Assembly: GCA_020086605.1 (NCBI GenBank)
Contig: JACBWW010000018.1
Location: 18,449,052-18,513,051 of the forward strand
Direction of reading: 5' to 3'
DNA: 64,000 nucleotides
From: Lanius collurio
Lineage: Eukaryota > Chordata > Aves > Passeriformes > Laniidae
The position numbers and the translations under genes were made by a program. Numbering within the stretch: position 1 is the stretch's first letter; each line of letters starts with the position of its first letter. Shown in pieces: positions 23,127 through 36,400 of the stretch. The notes beneath the pieces are model-generated. The model worked only from the letters and a program-made list of their open reading frames with translations. It was not told where the DNA came from and did no database searches.

Positions 23127-24200
23127 CCAAGACATCTCTGATACTTTGAACAAACATAGGCAAAACGAAAAACAGAGAATTCAAGGGAAGCTTCAGAGCC
23201 TCAGCCCACAAAGTAACAGGTATTAGACAAGGGAAAGAGACAGAAGGAATCTAAATTTTCTTAAAATATGCTGTAACTTTACAAATGCTTGCAATATGTG
23301 ACAGCCCATTGAGCAAGCTTGCATGGTCAAGACTTGATGTGCTTTGATCTCTTTTCCCCTTCTACATTTACAGAATGCCATCAACATTGGCTAAACCTTA
23401 ATTTAAATAGCTTTTTTAATATCAGTGAGCTATTGTAAATTCAGAAAAATAAAAAAAATTTATAAATATATTTTATATATCAGAGTATAACATATCTAGA
23501 GTAAAATAAAACTATATAGTTTTGAGAGGCATTCTGTGTGGCTTCTTCTATATGCTGTAAACTGTTTGAAAACCTTTGCAATCTTGCATCAGTTCTTTTG
23601 GCTTTATTTTTAAGCCAACATAGAGGAAAGAAGTGATTATAGGGTTGGCAGATACTTTCACCTGGGCCATCTGAAGAGCCCTGCTGCTGCACACACTTCC
23701 AGTGCCCCCTGAACCCCTGGTGTCCGTGGGGAAGTGCAGGGGCAGGGCTTGGCAGCGCTGCCGAGGTGGGAGCTCAGCCCGACACCTGAATGTTAACATT
23801 CCCTTACAAAGGCTCATATTGACCCAGATTAAGAATCTGAATGTAAGAACATACGGGGTAAAAGATCAGTTTCTTACTACAGGTAACTCTGCCTCTGTAT
23901 GCTTAGTGCATTATCAGCTGTGTATAATATTAAACACAGACCTATAGTTTACTGATGCTTTAATTTGCTGTTTCCCTGCACTGCTATTTAAAATAATCTA
24001 TTTCCTCAAAAAAAGAATGATATGCATACTGGATGTGTTAAATTTATTAAGGTCATAGATGACTATTTGCAGAGTACCACACTTAATGTAGTATTTTTGT
24101 ACTGTAATGGAAGCATGCCTTCCTTGGGTTCTTTTCCACATATTAAATTGTATTTATTTACCTGTATTTATAACTGTGCAATTTTTAAATATGTTTTAAA

Positions 24201-24206
24201 AATAAA
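24201..24206 (+). promoter_or_regulatory. Candidate distal poly(A) signal, PEX5L
   Basis: AATAAA within TTTTAAAAATAAACTTTG, with TGTCTGTGG directly downstream as a possible GU-rich element. It would give a 3'UTR of about 6.1 kb, in line with the long 3'UTR of mammalian PEX5L as I recall it. Confidence 0.35.
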
Positions 24207-27200
24207 CTTTGTCTGTGGCTTCAAATATTTCAAAATCTCTTTTCAACTTAAAAATGGTCTTGACTTCAATTACGTGAACTGAAAGAAGGGATCTAAGTCT
24301 CCAACTGAAAGGATTTTTTCAATGAGGTCTTCTATCCTATTCTTTACAAAGTGAACATGCTTCTCTGCTTAAAAACTAAGTCCAGAAGATGCTTTTGTTC
24401 TCATTTTTCCTAAATTCATTGTTACTCTGAGGCAGAGTTATTTTTAGAATTGATTTTTATTTCAGCATGTTGATCAATTATACTTACAACTGGAATTTAT
24501 ACCAGCTGAGGCCTGGCCCAAAGGGTTCTGCACATACAGCCCACATGAGGAAAAATGGGAAAAAGATAGATAAGCATTTTTCCTGAAGACCATGCAATGA
24601 TTAAAACAGAAGCAGTAATATCACAAAACAGCTTTTATGAAAAGCAAAGCCAAGATGCAGTGACTGAAATCACTACTCAAGCAATTTCCCAAATACCACC
24701 ATAGGAGTTGGCTCTCAGTGTTTTTCAGTTCTGTCTTTCATGGGATGAGGTGAAAGTGCTGACAAGGATGATGTCATTCCTACTCTGGTTTTGCTGTGAG
24801 ACACCAACATAAGCACAGACATGAGGGACAAAAATTCCTGTGTGCTGCTGTGGACAGAAAAGCTGAGAGCCAGCGAGGGGCTGTGACAGTGGTGGCATAG
24901 GGCTATGGAAAAAGCAGGACTCTCTCCATGGACATGTGGGCTGCTCCAGAAAAACAAACAGAAGCCACAGCCACAGCTTTCTGCAGAAGGAAAGTTCTGA
25001 AAGTCAGAAAAAACAACTGTCTGCCTATGGCTTTAACCAGGACCTTCCACCAAGGAACAAAAGGGAACAGACACTAAAACCACACTAACCCTTAGGTTAG
25101 GATGAAATTAATTGTGGGCTGTTGACATTGGTGTTTGGCTGGCAGATGTTAAGGTTAGTTTAGTTCTTTTTGCTCAAACACACTGACAAAGCAGCAGCAG
25201 GAAAATCCTTTAGCTACATGCCCCACAGGGAACCCAGACCAGGAACACTGTTGTCCTAAAGCCAGACAGTGGGAGAAAAGCATCAGTACCAAATCCACAT
25301 ACAAAACTGCTCAAAATCACTGGTAAAGACATCTGAAAACATAATTGCCCCCTCCAAACAGCTGTCAGTCATGCAGTAACTGTATGCAATAATTTTATGG
25401 CATTTGTCTTCCACCATGGCTGTCAGTGCTTCCCTTATTCGGGTTAAGCTTGTAGAACACCTGAGGGAAACAAAGGTGCCACTTCCCACTTCAGTGAGGG
25501 GGAGCAGAGGGTGGTAACTTGTCAGTTATCCAATACTGCCTCCCACAAACAGTCTGCAAAAGCTAGCAGGCACAGGAAATTCCTGGAAATTCTCAACAGA
25601 GCCCATTAGCTTGTACAGGGAGCCACTCTCCCACCTCTTCCAGTTGCCACAAGTGGTGTGAAGTGTGTCTCGAGTTGCCATGGTCACAAAGGATATCTGT
25701 GATAGAAGAGAAACAGATCATTAAGTTTAGACTTCAGAAGCTGAACCATCTCTACATTTCTTATCATTCAGCACGTCACATGTCCTCTACTTCTACGTCA
25801 AGAAGTGTCACTGAGCCCAGAAGCTTTACCTCTTACATCTCCTCCAGCTGCTGGTCCTGTGATCCTATAAATAGTTGTCATGCCTCAGTCTTCTTTTTCA
25901 GCCTACTCTTGCATCTACCAGAGTCCCAATAGTCACATTTCTGTGTGAAGTCCTTACATGTGAGGAAAACACTTCTCCTTTACTGAGCAGCAGAAGAAAC
26001 TTCTAAGTGAGTATGAGGAATTACAGACTGTGATAAAGTAGAAATTTGGGGTGAAATGACAGCACTATTCCACACAAACGTTGCCAACGCTTGTGATCAA
26101 AGAACATCAGCATGCCTTAAAGTTAAAAATAAACAAACCAATCTAACTTAAAACCTGTTTTCTATTTTTTTGCCATATTGTATAACCACTCAGGGCTCAG
26201 GGATTTTACTTTATTAAATCCACAGACATGCCAGGAGTCACAAGAAATTGAGACTCTCACAAACCTCTCTGTTCCCTCTGCAAGGTTTTTTCAAGTAAAA
26301 CAAAATGTGCCCACAAAGAGTGAGAGGCAGCATCAAAACACATTCTGTCTGCTCCCCTTCAGTTCAGACAGGAATAAAGAAGCAAGAATCCACACAGTCA
26401 CCAGATGTGAGAATATTTCTTTTTAATTTAAAACAGTTGCAACAATGTCATTCACAGCCTTTCTCATCTCAGACGAGTACTCTCCAGAAAGTTAACAGTG
26501 CTTCAAGCAAACAACTCTGAATGGTGCAAAGTAAATCAGGACAGACACTTCCAGGATACAACAGTAAAATCACTGAAGAGTGAGTAGAAATCAGACACCA
26601 ATCTCAGCCATTAAGGTAGGAAGGGCGACAGGGAAAACAATAAAACATCCAGTTACATATTTTGCATAGACTTCCAATGCATGAAAACAGCAAAGAGGAT
26701 AAAAATGGCTGCTGCCAGGATGGAGAACAACAGGAATCAATTGGAGAGCTTTCTAAAGAAATCTGGTGAGTTCTGGATGCATCCACATTCTGAATGTGTG
26801 CTGTGACCTGGGGGAGGCTGCCTGAGTCAAAGAACTGGGCTGATGTTGGTTTCACTTACACCAAAGTCAGTCAGAGTTAATGGCACTGAACCCAGTAGAG
26901 TTACAAGTGATCTGAGTTCAGGAACATCTACATTTGTTTTAAAACTACAGCTCTGAATAAATTAATTTTTATCCTAATTATATTTTAAGTAGGAAGATTA
27001 AATAGGAGTTTGTGTCTACATGTGTTTTGGAGACTGGAGATTGTGACTCAGAATGAGGAGTCTACTGGATCCAGCACACTGCCAGGAATGAGAGGAGAAG
27101 AGGAAATCAAGGAAAAGTTGATCAGTTTTTCTTCCTTCCTATTTCCTAACCTAAATGTATTATACAAAAGAGTAAAAATAAGACTGAGAAATAAAAGCAT

Positions 27201-27545
27201 TATTTACTGCCAGGTCCTGGCTTGCCATAATTCTCAGGTTAGATTGTCTCAAACAGCTCACAGTGATTCTTTTTCCTCCATTCCTTTTTGTCAAGAAGCT
27301 CCCAGCTCACCGAGCCCCCAGCAGCTCCTCCAGCATCCAGACACAGGGAGTGTGCCCAGGTTGTGCCCTCAGACCTGGCCTGGCACAATTCAGCACACTG
27401 AGGTTTTAGCAGGCACAGCCTGGAAGATCAGTCTTCTCTTCAGTGGAGTCTGTTTGAGTGGGGCTTCTGCAATGCTGAAGTTTAAAAAAACCCAAACCCA
27501 CCAAAACTCCTCTCCCTCACATTAGGCTGAGGAATCAGGAGTTTA

Positions 27546-27562
27546 CCTCCTCCTCCTCCTCC
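27546..27562. repeat. Short CCT microsatellite
   Basis: Five CCT units and two further C bases in a row. Confidence 0.9.
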
Positions 27563-28046
27563 AGGTTCATGATGCTCTTCACACAAAACCCATCACAAAA
27601 GGGAGATGACTTAACCAGTCACTTGAAAAAAGGAGGGAGGCCACTGCTTTGGGACAGAATAAAGCAATTGCTCAAGCACCTGACTGAAGAACTTCTAACC
27701 TGTTTTTAACTAAACTTTAGAAAACCTGCAATCCTTTCCCTTAAACTGCTCCCTGCACTCCTGACTAACTTTGGTTTGGGGAGGCAAAACACAAAAGTGA
27801 TTAACAGAAAAGAACTCCAGGATCTGAGTGCTCCAATTCACTCACCACAGCCAGCCAAGGGCCCTCCTCTTTCAACCATCACTTCCAGTTTATCTCCTTC
27901 CAAGTGTGCCTCCCGAGACCAGGCAGCTCCACTGCCACCACAGCTCTGGGATGCACCAGTTTGTGAGATTCCAGCTCCATCCTTGATCCTAGGAGACCAG
28001 CCATGCTTCCAGCTCGATAATGAACATGGGAGTTACTCTTTTGGCC

Positions 28047-28052
28047 TTTATT
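28047..28052 (-). promoter_or_regulatory. Candidate distal poly(A) signal, USP13
   Basis: TTTATT on the + strand reads AATAAA on the - strand, about 2.3 kb downstream of the USP13 stop. No strong GU-rich element follows it. Further - strand AATAAA hexamers occur at 28406 and 28857. Confidence 0.2.
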
Positions 28053-29221
28053 TACCCAACATTTCTAAATAAAAAGGCGGCAGCCACCAGGTGTTGGTAG
28101 TTTATAAATAGTCCTTTATGTCCATGAGGCAAGAGGGACGCTGTTGTGTTGAACTTCCTTGGAATATACTTGGGAATTTAAAGAAAAAAATTAAAAACCA
28201 AAGGAACGGGGTAAAAAAAGGCCTTTTCTCCTGTTCCTACTGCCAGAATGAAAAAACCCACAGATATACAGGAGTTTTGCTCTTTCACTTTAAATAGAAG
28301 ATGTATCACTGCATAATTTGCTGATCCCAGTTTCAAACCTGCCACTTTCTGTTGAAGTCCTCAAATATCCAAAATCTGGAAGAAGGAAAGAAATCACTGG
28401 CATCTTTTATTTCATCCAGAGCTAGTGGCTCAATAATTACAAGGCAGCTGAATCTCACAGGGGCCACTTATTAATGTTCTAGGGCACTGCACTAATGTGT
28501 CAATAAGAGCACTAAGTGCAGGGAGCTTTCCCAGCATTACACACCTTTACACTCTACTGAATTATTGCACCAGAATTTCTCTCACAATATTTTAAGCTCA
28601 AAACCTGATTAAAATATCAACAGTGTTTTTTGGCTCTGTGTGGATCAGAGGGAGAATTATTTTTCCCCAGACACTGCAAAAACTAAAATGCCCTTCTCAT
28701 AAGCAGGTTTTTACTTTGGGTTCTCTTCTGCAGTGTGTAGTTGCCTGAATTTTGCTATTAAACTTGCAGGCACTAACTGCATAAAAAATGCAACAACACC
28801 TCTCTGGCTCTTCTGCACTCTGCAAAAAGAGTTTTGGGTTTTTTTGACTGTTGCAATTTATTTTGAAGCCTTGGTAACATTGTACAAGGCAATCCCAGCA
28901 ACAGCTTCTAAGCAGTGTCCAACACTGTGAAACTTTGGGTTTGTTCTTTCTTTCAGAATCATGAAAGGTTTTGCACACACCAATGTAATTTTTCTAGAAT
29001 GATTGTTTTCAAATATAATTTTAAAATCCACATATGTATTCTCACCTGTGAAAAACACTTAAATAACACAAAAAAAAAATATACAGGAAAGGCCAGCCCC
29101 TGCCTACCCATCCCATCATGCCTGCCAGAGATTATCAAACACCTTTTAGAAGGTGTCTGTTGAAGAGATCAGATTATTGGTGCATTTGCAAGTTTAAAGA
29201 AAGCTTGAAATATCAGTTCAA

Positions 29222-29285
29222 GGTGTTTTTTTGTTGTTTGGTTTTTGTTCTTGTTGGTTCTTGTTGTTTTGGTTTGGTTTTTTAA
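29222..29285. repeat. G/T-rich low-complexity stretch
   Basis: Repeated TTG, TTTG and TTGG units with almost no A or C. On the - strand this is an A/C-rich stretch inside the possible USP13 3'UTR. Confidence 0.8.
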
Positions 29286-30263
29286 GGGAGGGAGAGAGGA
29301 GTAAATCAATAAATCAGCAAACTTACTAAGCAATTTCCTCCACTCAGATATGAAAGTCAGTATTTAAGCAATCTTTCGCAGAAAGCAGGATTGCACTGTG
29401 AGTACTTTGTCAGGAAGTTGATTTCAGATGGCATATGAGTGGTCTAGATACAAATTTCCCTGACATAAATATAATGGGACATTAAATCCTTCTTTACCTC
29501 CCCCATAAGAAAACAAAATTTAAATAATATCCTTGCCTATCCTGAGGGCGTGCATTTAATTTCATAGTCAGAAATTCTGCTGCTTTTAGCCATCTGTAAT
29601 GCTGAATCTGTTGGAAGAACTTGCAAAATGAACCTTCAAGTGAAGATGGAGAAACCTATGTCTGCAAAAATAAAACTTCTCTTTGGCAAAAAAATGTACA
29701 GGGCACTGACAGGAGATTGCTCCTGTCTCCATCAGTCTCTTAGGTTTATGCATGGAAAAGTGAAATCAAGACACTGTACCACTGAATTCCAACAGATACA
29801 ACTTCAGCTGACTTTCCTCACTGCTCTGAAAATGATCTCTGAAATGAGACATTCTGCTTTGAAGAACAGCCACAAACCCCCTCCCTTGAAATGATTACTC
29901 GGAGTGGCCTGGACTCTGGATGGAAACACCGGCTCCCAGTCACCAAAGACACAAAGATTTGTTTGTGCTCTTCAAAGGATGCACGGACAGAAGAGGCAGG
30001 AGCTGGGCTGAACTGGGCTATTTTTGCTCAACACTGAAGCTTCCATATTCTCCACACACTAGCTGCAAACTCCACCAGCAATCCACATGGCCTGTAAGGT
30101 GTATAAATTTAAAACAATGTCCTATACAGCACCTAATAGAAATCTTCCGTCTAACACTTAAGGCGGCATCAAATGATTGTTTTTAAATACACTATAAACA
30201 TCCCAAGTTTTCCTTTGCTTTTTGGCAGTCCAAGGGTTAGGGGTCTTTTGCTGGGTTTAGATT

Positions 30264-30269
30264 TTTATT
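30264..30269 (-). promoter_or_regulatory. Candidate proximal poly(A) signal, USP13
   Basis: On the - strand this reads AATAAA within CGTACAATAAAAATC, only 65 nt after the stop codon. Use of this site would give a very short 3'UTR. Confidence 0.25.
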
Positions 30270-30334
30270 GTACGTTTTTTTGGGCAGGTTAAAAAGGCTT
30301 ATGGCTTCTTAAGGCCAGGTGATAGATTTGAGGC

Positions 30335-30428
30335 CTAACTTGGTATCCTGTGGTAAAAATAAATGTAGCCCAGGTCTTTGGGAGGTCGTTCTGAGGCACA
30401 GACTCTAAGGTCGTTGTAGATCACCCAT
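30335..30428 (-). CDS. USP13: USP13 terminal coding exon, residues 736-766 and stop
   Basis: The - strand acceptor CCTTTCAG precedes A, which completes an Arg codon. It encodes [20 protein letters not shown] and then [10 protein letters not shown], with TAG at 30335-30337. YND is the third-residue box of the USP triad. The residue after it is Leu, where human USP13 has His and USP5 has Gln (from memory). Confidence 0.97.
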
Positions 30429-33400
30429 CTGAAAGGAAAACAGGATTGATTAAACTCCATGTGTACAAAAATCATCACAGGTTTATCAGGGACCTCTCAG
30501 ACCCAAACTTCAAAGAGCTTGAAATCTAAAATTAGGCACTGAATGAGAACAAAGGATCAGAGAAACAGCCGAACCAGGTTTACTGGCAGAGTCAGGAGTT
30601 GAATAGGAGGAGGGATGTCCAGAGCCATGTGTAGTTACAGCCCAAATGAAGGAAAATCAGGGATTCCCAATGCCAAATAATGGGAGCATATAAAGCATCA
30701 CAGTCAAGATCAGCATCACAGTACCAGCAACACCAGTTTCAGCCCATAGTTCCACTGGTCTACTAATGGGTAACAAAAGGAAGTCGGGGAGAGCTCAGAT
30801 AAACTACACCAGATACAGAACCAATGCCCCAAACTGAACAGAGATTTGGAATGGCAAGCACAGGAGAGCCAGTGGTACATTTCACCACAGACTTCAGTGG
30901 GATCAGAACTGACTCATCAGATCTGTGACAATTTTCATTTTTTTGGTGGGAAACCTACAGATGGTAACAGCCCGTGTTGTCTGCCATGAGCATGCCCTGC
31001 TCTGTACAGAAGTTTCAAATCAAACATTTGCTCATGCCATGTGTCTCTCCGAGCTGCACTCACCTTCCTTCCTTTCTGAGATGACAAACGTAGTGGCCAC
31101 TCATTGTGGATGTTCCCATGTGGCTGATGAACCCAAACAGCTCATATCCTGTTTGAAGAAATATAAATGGCACGCTGAGTCTTTTACTGCTGTATGACTC
31201 CAGGGGAAATGCTCTTTCTAGTACTGGAGAAGCAGCTAAGCACTCCTAGCTCAGACTCTGCATCCCCAGACTCAGTTTCTGTTAACACTGCAGCATGTTC
31301 CAAATTTAACTAGTGGTCAGATTCCCTGTCAAACATCAAACCAATCCAAATCAAACTCACACAGACCTGTGCACATACAGCAGGGCTGTGATCACAGCCC
31401 CTACTAGGAAAAAAACTAGCAGATTCATGCCCAATTCACAGAGAGCACCACAGAAAGTGCCAAACAGGGAGTTCAATCTGCACACAAATTAGCTATATCT
31501 GTATGTGTGATCGCAAACCCCTATAAATCAACCCAGAAGTTTCTATTTCAGCAGCCTGTAAAAGATAGGACAGGAAAGAAAGGTCTTCCTTTAACGCAAG
31601 GACAATTTTTGTGCTTAAAGTCTCCGGAGAACTCAGCACTGGTTCTTGATCGCCACCCATTCAAGCTATTCACCCAAATTAGCACTAAAAGTAAAAACCT
31701 TCTTTCAGGATATTGCATAAGGATGTAGGCCTGGATTTTGGTGGGGAGGGCTTTCTGGAGCTATTTTACAGAGTCATGTTGATTATAAGGATTTCAGGCC
31801 CTCAGTAAAGGGTCTCAGTCTATAAAGGCTAAGTACCACAAAAAAAAATTGTTGCAAGTTTGGGGGTTTTGTTAACAAAACAATAATCAATGTTTCCCAT
31901 GTCTCCAAAAGACTTAAGGTTGGTATTGTTAATGTAACAGTAGCAACCACAGACAGAAATCAAATTGTCTGTTAATTTTTTTCCTAAGACCTTTACATTC
32001 AAGATCAGATGTAGAAGTTTAGGACCTACTACAGTTATCAGAACTGGTCACCAACGACCCTTTGAAAAGCTTTCTGATATCCTTAGCACCAACACTGAGC
32101 TTTGTACTCCAGTGCTGTGACACTCCCAGGAGGTTCCTCGCCTGCTTCTCAACCTTGCCTGCTGGGCTTTAGCCCCATCTTGTGGTTTATTTAGCAGCAG
32201 CACGACAGAGAATCTCAACCAAAAGAAAACAAAACATGCAGGACACCGACTATACCTGTGGTATTGTGAATAAGGAAGTCAGTTGAAGGGATTATCAAAT
32301 TGCCCAACAGACCACAGGAGGACAGAACCTCAGGTGGTCTGTAAGAGCAGTGTTGTCTTTAGGATGCTCAGCCTCTGAAGATTCAAACATTCTAGCTTTT
32401 TTCCTGAGTTGTCCTTCTCAAATGTGTATCCCAGAGGCGTGTCATGGAAGCTGCAATCATCCCCCTCTTTAACTTCCATGGTCAAACCACAACACTTTGT
32501 CTTTTTATCTTACAGCAACAGAACAAAAAGTAAACCTAGGCCAGGAGAGGCTTATATGCTCTGGTAGCCACGAACTTTGGACTTGGGTTGTTCAGTGAGT
32601 CCAAGGAAAGAGTTTTCAGAGCAAACACAGCCCACAGAACTCAGCAGCCCAGAGAGTTGGATAAAGCCCCAGAAACAAGACTGGAAGTAAATTGCCTGGA
32701 TCATGTCCAAGAAAACCCACAATAACTACTTTCAAAACAGGAAGGAGCTCTATGAACGTGGTGGGTGTGATGCAACAAAATGACAGCCAGGTAGGTCTAA
32801 GCTGAAGCAGAACTTACTTCCAGGCCCATCTTTGATCCTGGGTCCCTCTGACCCTGTCTCTGCAAGGATATTGGCATTAGCATTGTTCTCCATATCCATT
32901 GTGTCCAAAGCAGGGTCACTCTCTTCCTCAGGGTCAGGGTGGCTGAAGATCCACTCCAGTGCACGCTCCAAGTTATTGTTCTGCCAGTCAAACAATCAAA
33001 AAGAGCAGCCTTTAATACACCCTCTAACATCATGCTGCCACTCATCATCCAGAGTAAGGATCACGTTAACAGCACTTAAAACTTGTAAGAGTTTTGCTGC
33101 CTCCCTGGAAAATAGTATTCAGCAAACAGACTGCAAAAGCTTGACAGATGGAGAAGAAATAATCCCACAACTAAGACCCACTGCCCCATGTTCTCATCTT
33201 GCAGACACACAGTCTCTACGCATCCAGGTTATTTTTCAACGGGTAGTAAAAGCAGGCAAGTTTTCTTCACTGTCTTCCACACTTTACCATTCCAGTGAAA
33301 CACACAAACCACCTTCCCCAGCCCAGAGAAGTCAGGCATTCCACACTTTGCCAGGATAGTTTCAGGCTCATTATCCACTAACTGGGTTTTTAGACTCATT

Positions 33401-36400
33401 TCAAAGGCATCTGAGCACATGCATGCACAAAGCACACAACATGAAACAAAACCCCAGTGCTACCAATAACCCACAAACTCACTGTTGCCTTCAGTGCCTG
33501 AATCGCTAGATTCCTTTGGAATCCCATGGAAATGATAATTGCAATCATCTCTTCAGGAGGCTGGTTATCTAGCCCTACAGCTCCTAAAGCAGCTGCCCCA
33601 CTGGAAGCAACTTCTCCAAATGCAGGTATGACCAATGGCTCAGCGAAGTCTGGAACAAACAAACATTCATCAGTTCCTTCTTTTGCCTCACTGAACTGGA
33701 AAGTCAAGAACAAACACAAACAAACAACACATACACCTCAAAAGCAGTCCTGAAATCAAAGTTCATTTCACTGGCATCTAAATTCAGACTTAGATGTGTG
33801 GAAAGACTTAAAAACAACAAAATGAATGTGCACTTTACAAACTATCCAGGTGCACATGTTCATACTGAGAAGACTGAAATAACTTGGCACGTTGCAGAAG
33901 TGAAACAACTGCAAGAAAGCAGCAAAGATTGGTATGGAAGCAATGACAGCATCAGGATAATAGACAACCCAGTGCATAGATGTAAAATGAACTGACTCCA
34001 TATCTGAAAATGTCAGCTAAGCCCAAGTGAGACTCATTCCCCATTTACACAAGCAACACAAAAGCCCATGGTGAAGCGTGAATTCAACCAAATCTGGAGT
34101 TTTCTGGCAAGGGAGTACTCAGGTGCACTCAGTGCTGAATCATGAGTCCAAACTTTGCATGGATGAAAACAGAGGAAGTGAAGAACATCTAGCAGCCCTG
34201 TCCATCACTAGACAGCCCAAGTATGGCATGAATGCTCCAGCCTGAGCTAGAGAAGGCTGATATGGAAGAAAAGCATCCAGACCACAGGATTCTTTGTACT
34301 TACACTTGGTCCCAAGTCAGCTTCCCCCTTAGCAGCACGGACCTAGCCAAAGGGTGGAAACAGAGCTGGCCCACACCAGTGGTGAGGACAGGACTTCTGG
34401 TGTAGCTTAGTTTGTTGTCTTCTTCTAGGCAGAGGATACCACATAATGGTCAAGATCTGCACATCCCAGGAGCAGCTTAGGAAAATTCACTCACACCTCC
34501 AGGTTTCCCAGGTGGGGAAGGGGGGTCGTTGTTTCTCTGTCACACATTATAAAATTTCTACTGACTGCCAAAATCCACAACCAGGAGTTGAGTTTAACTT
34601 ACACCTTCCAACCACTGACCTGGTTCTTCCATGTGTGCAATGATCCAGTTGAAAGCAACTTCAGCACCCAGGTTGCCTGTGTAGTACACAGCTTTCCGAC
34701 ATGCTTCCAAAGGAAAGCCCATCTCTGCCAGCTGCATAACTGAGGACTCATCAATATCTAGGGCTACAAGAAAGGACTTTCTAAAATAGGAAAGTCTAAT
34801 TTCATCCACTGTATAATATTTCTTATTGTTACTCATGGTGCCATATATTACAGTACATAGTGCTTGGATTTGGTTAAGTACTTCAATAAACCCACAGGCA
34901 TCAGAAAACAGCCTTGTACAAAGCATTACAGTAGCTGTTCTGGACTTACTGATAATCTTTTGTCTCAGTAGAGACACAGATCCCCACATATATCATTAAG
35001 TCTTGATGAATTCTCATGGGACTTTATTTATTTTAAAAAACCTCAGCAGTGGATTTCAAGGGGTGAGGAAGTCAGGTGCTGAGCTCAGCTAGAGATGGCA
35101 GCTAAAACCAAGCATCTCTCAGAGGCAGGATCTTGCAGGTTAGAGAAACAACAGCTGCCAGATCTGGCAGCCTCTGAATGACAGTGTCTGACAGCTTTAC
35201 ATGAAGTCAGAGTCCAGAGGGAGCCAGGATCAAGTGGTTGTGACCCCCAGAACTGCAAGAGCCTCCTGAGGAGCAGCAGGTAGAGGAGCAGTTCATATTC
35301 AGGTTACAAGGACTCTTTAAGAGAGTCCTGCACACATGGAAGTAAACAGTGAACAAGCACAGAAATCAGCTTTTGTTTGTGAGCATGCAGGGCAAGGCTT
35401 CATGCATCTCTGTGAGGACAGAGAAGCCATTAGCTAAGCAAAAGCATAACAATATTTTAAGCAGTAGAAAAATGAGATACGTACACTCCACAAAATGGTT
35501 CGCCATGCGATCTGAAAATCAACAATGGAAAAAAGACAGGGAGAAGGACTTGTATGAAAGCTGACTAGATTCATATGGGTAAAACAATTCCATATTTTTA
35601 AACTGACATAAATATTTGACCTCATGGAGACAAGGAAGTTTCATCCTTACTTCCCTGATGTTTTTGTCATGAATTAGAGCAGGGATGTTTCTGCTCAGTA
35701 ATTTTTTCCCCTAACTCAGTTCAGAGCAAAGTGTCACTGGTACTATAAACCAGTAGGAAATAAAGCTGATGGCTGACCCAAGCAAGAATCTGTTAAAAAT
35801 AAAGCACCATTACCCATGCATTTACACTAAAACTAGGTCAGTCCATTCAGCAAGAGGGTAAGAAGGAATAGGCCTTTGTGAGGAACTTACATAGATAAGG
35901 GATGAAATTAAAACCTTTAGAGAATTGAATTTTGTCATATGCTTGCTCTGCACACAATTTCAGGTAGTAGCTGTCTTTCACATACATACAGCATGGTATT
36001 ATGCCACCATTACCATAAATATCCAAGTAAATGGGGCAATCATGTCATGAGAGCAGTTGCATTACTGGCTTCATATTAAATGCTGAGGCACTCAAACTTC
36101 AGTCATCTGGAGGAAAGTGTAACCACCTGGGTCTAAGGTCACACCATAAAAATATTATTCTACTTGCTAAAAACCATTTTATTCTCCAGGGAAACCCAGG
36201 GAATAAATAAGGAGGATATTTAATATTCTTTTTTCTGAACTTTAGAATAAAAGAAACAGTATTTAAGAAAAAAAATGCAGCATAGCATGTTAATCACTCC
36301 TCTTTCTGCTCTAGAAATACTACAGTCAGCTGTTTGCCATCATCTACTTGAGACAGAGCTATTTTCAATGGGCTGTGCAGCCCATGTACATGCAGAGAAG

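Larger units (their letters stand above)
18076..24206 (+). other. PEX5L: Probable PEX5L 3'UTR (end uncertain)
   Basis: There is no coding signal here. Mammalian PEX5L has a 3'UTR of several kilobases (from memory), so much of this stretch is likely untranslated exon. + strand AATAAA hexamers occur at 18074, 18243, 20396, 22928 and 24201. The one at 24201 is followed closely by a T/G-rich TGTCTGTGG, the best context of the five. At least six TGCATG motifs lie in the stretch. The boundary is an inference. Confidence 0.35.
24207..30334. other. Intergenic region and probable USP13 3'UTR
   Basis: No conserved coding sequence on either strand. The side next to 30334 must include the USP13 3'UTR on the - strand, but its length is unknown. 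It holds (CCT)5 at 27546-27562 and a G/T-rich low-complexity stretch at about 29222-29285. A 171-codon + strand open frame at 27010-27525 has no family features and no splice or promoter context. Confidence 0.6.

Noticed and set aside
27010..27525. 171-codon + strand open frame between the genes
   Set aside because: No recognisable domain, mixed low-complexity composition, no splice or promoter context; it is compatible with chance in 12 kb of intergenic DNA.
32832..33359. 175-codon + strand open frame
   Set aside because: It overlaps a USP13 coding exon on the opposite strand and its intron; a shadow of the real exon and chance read-through.
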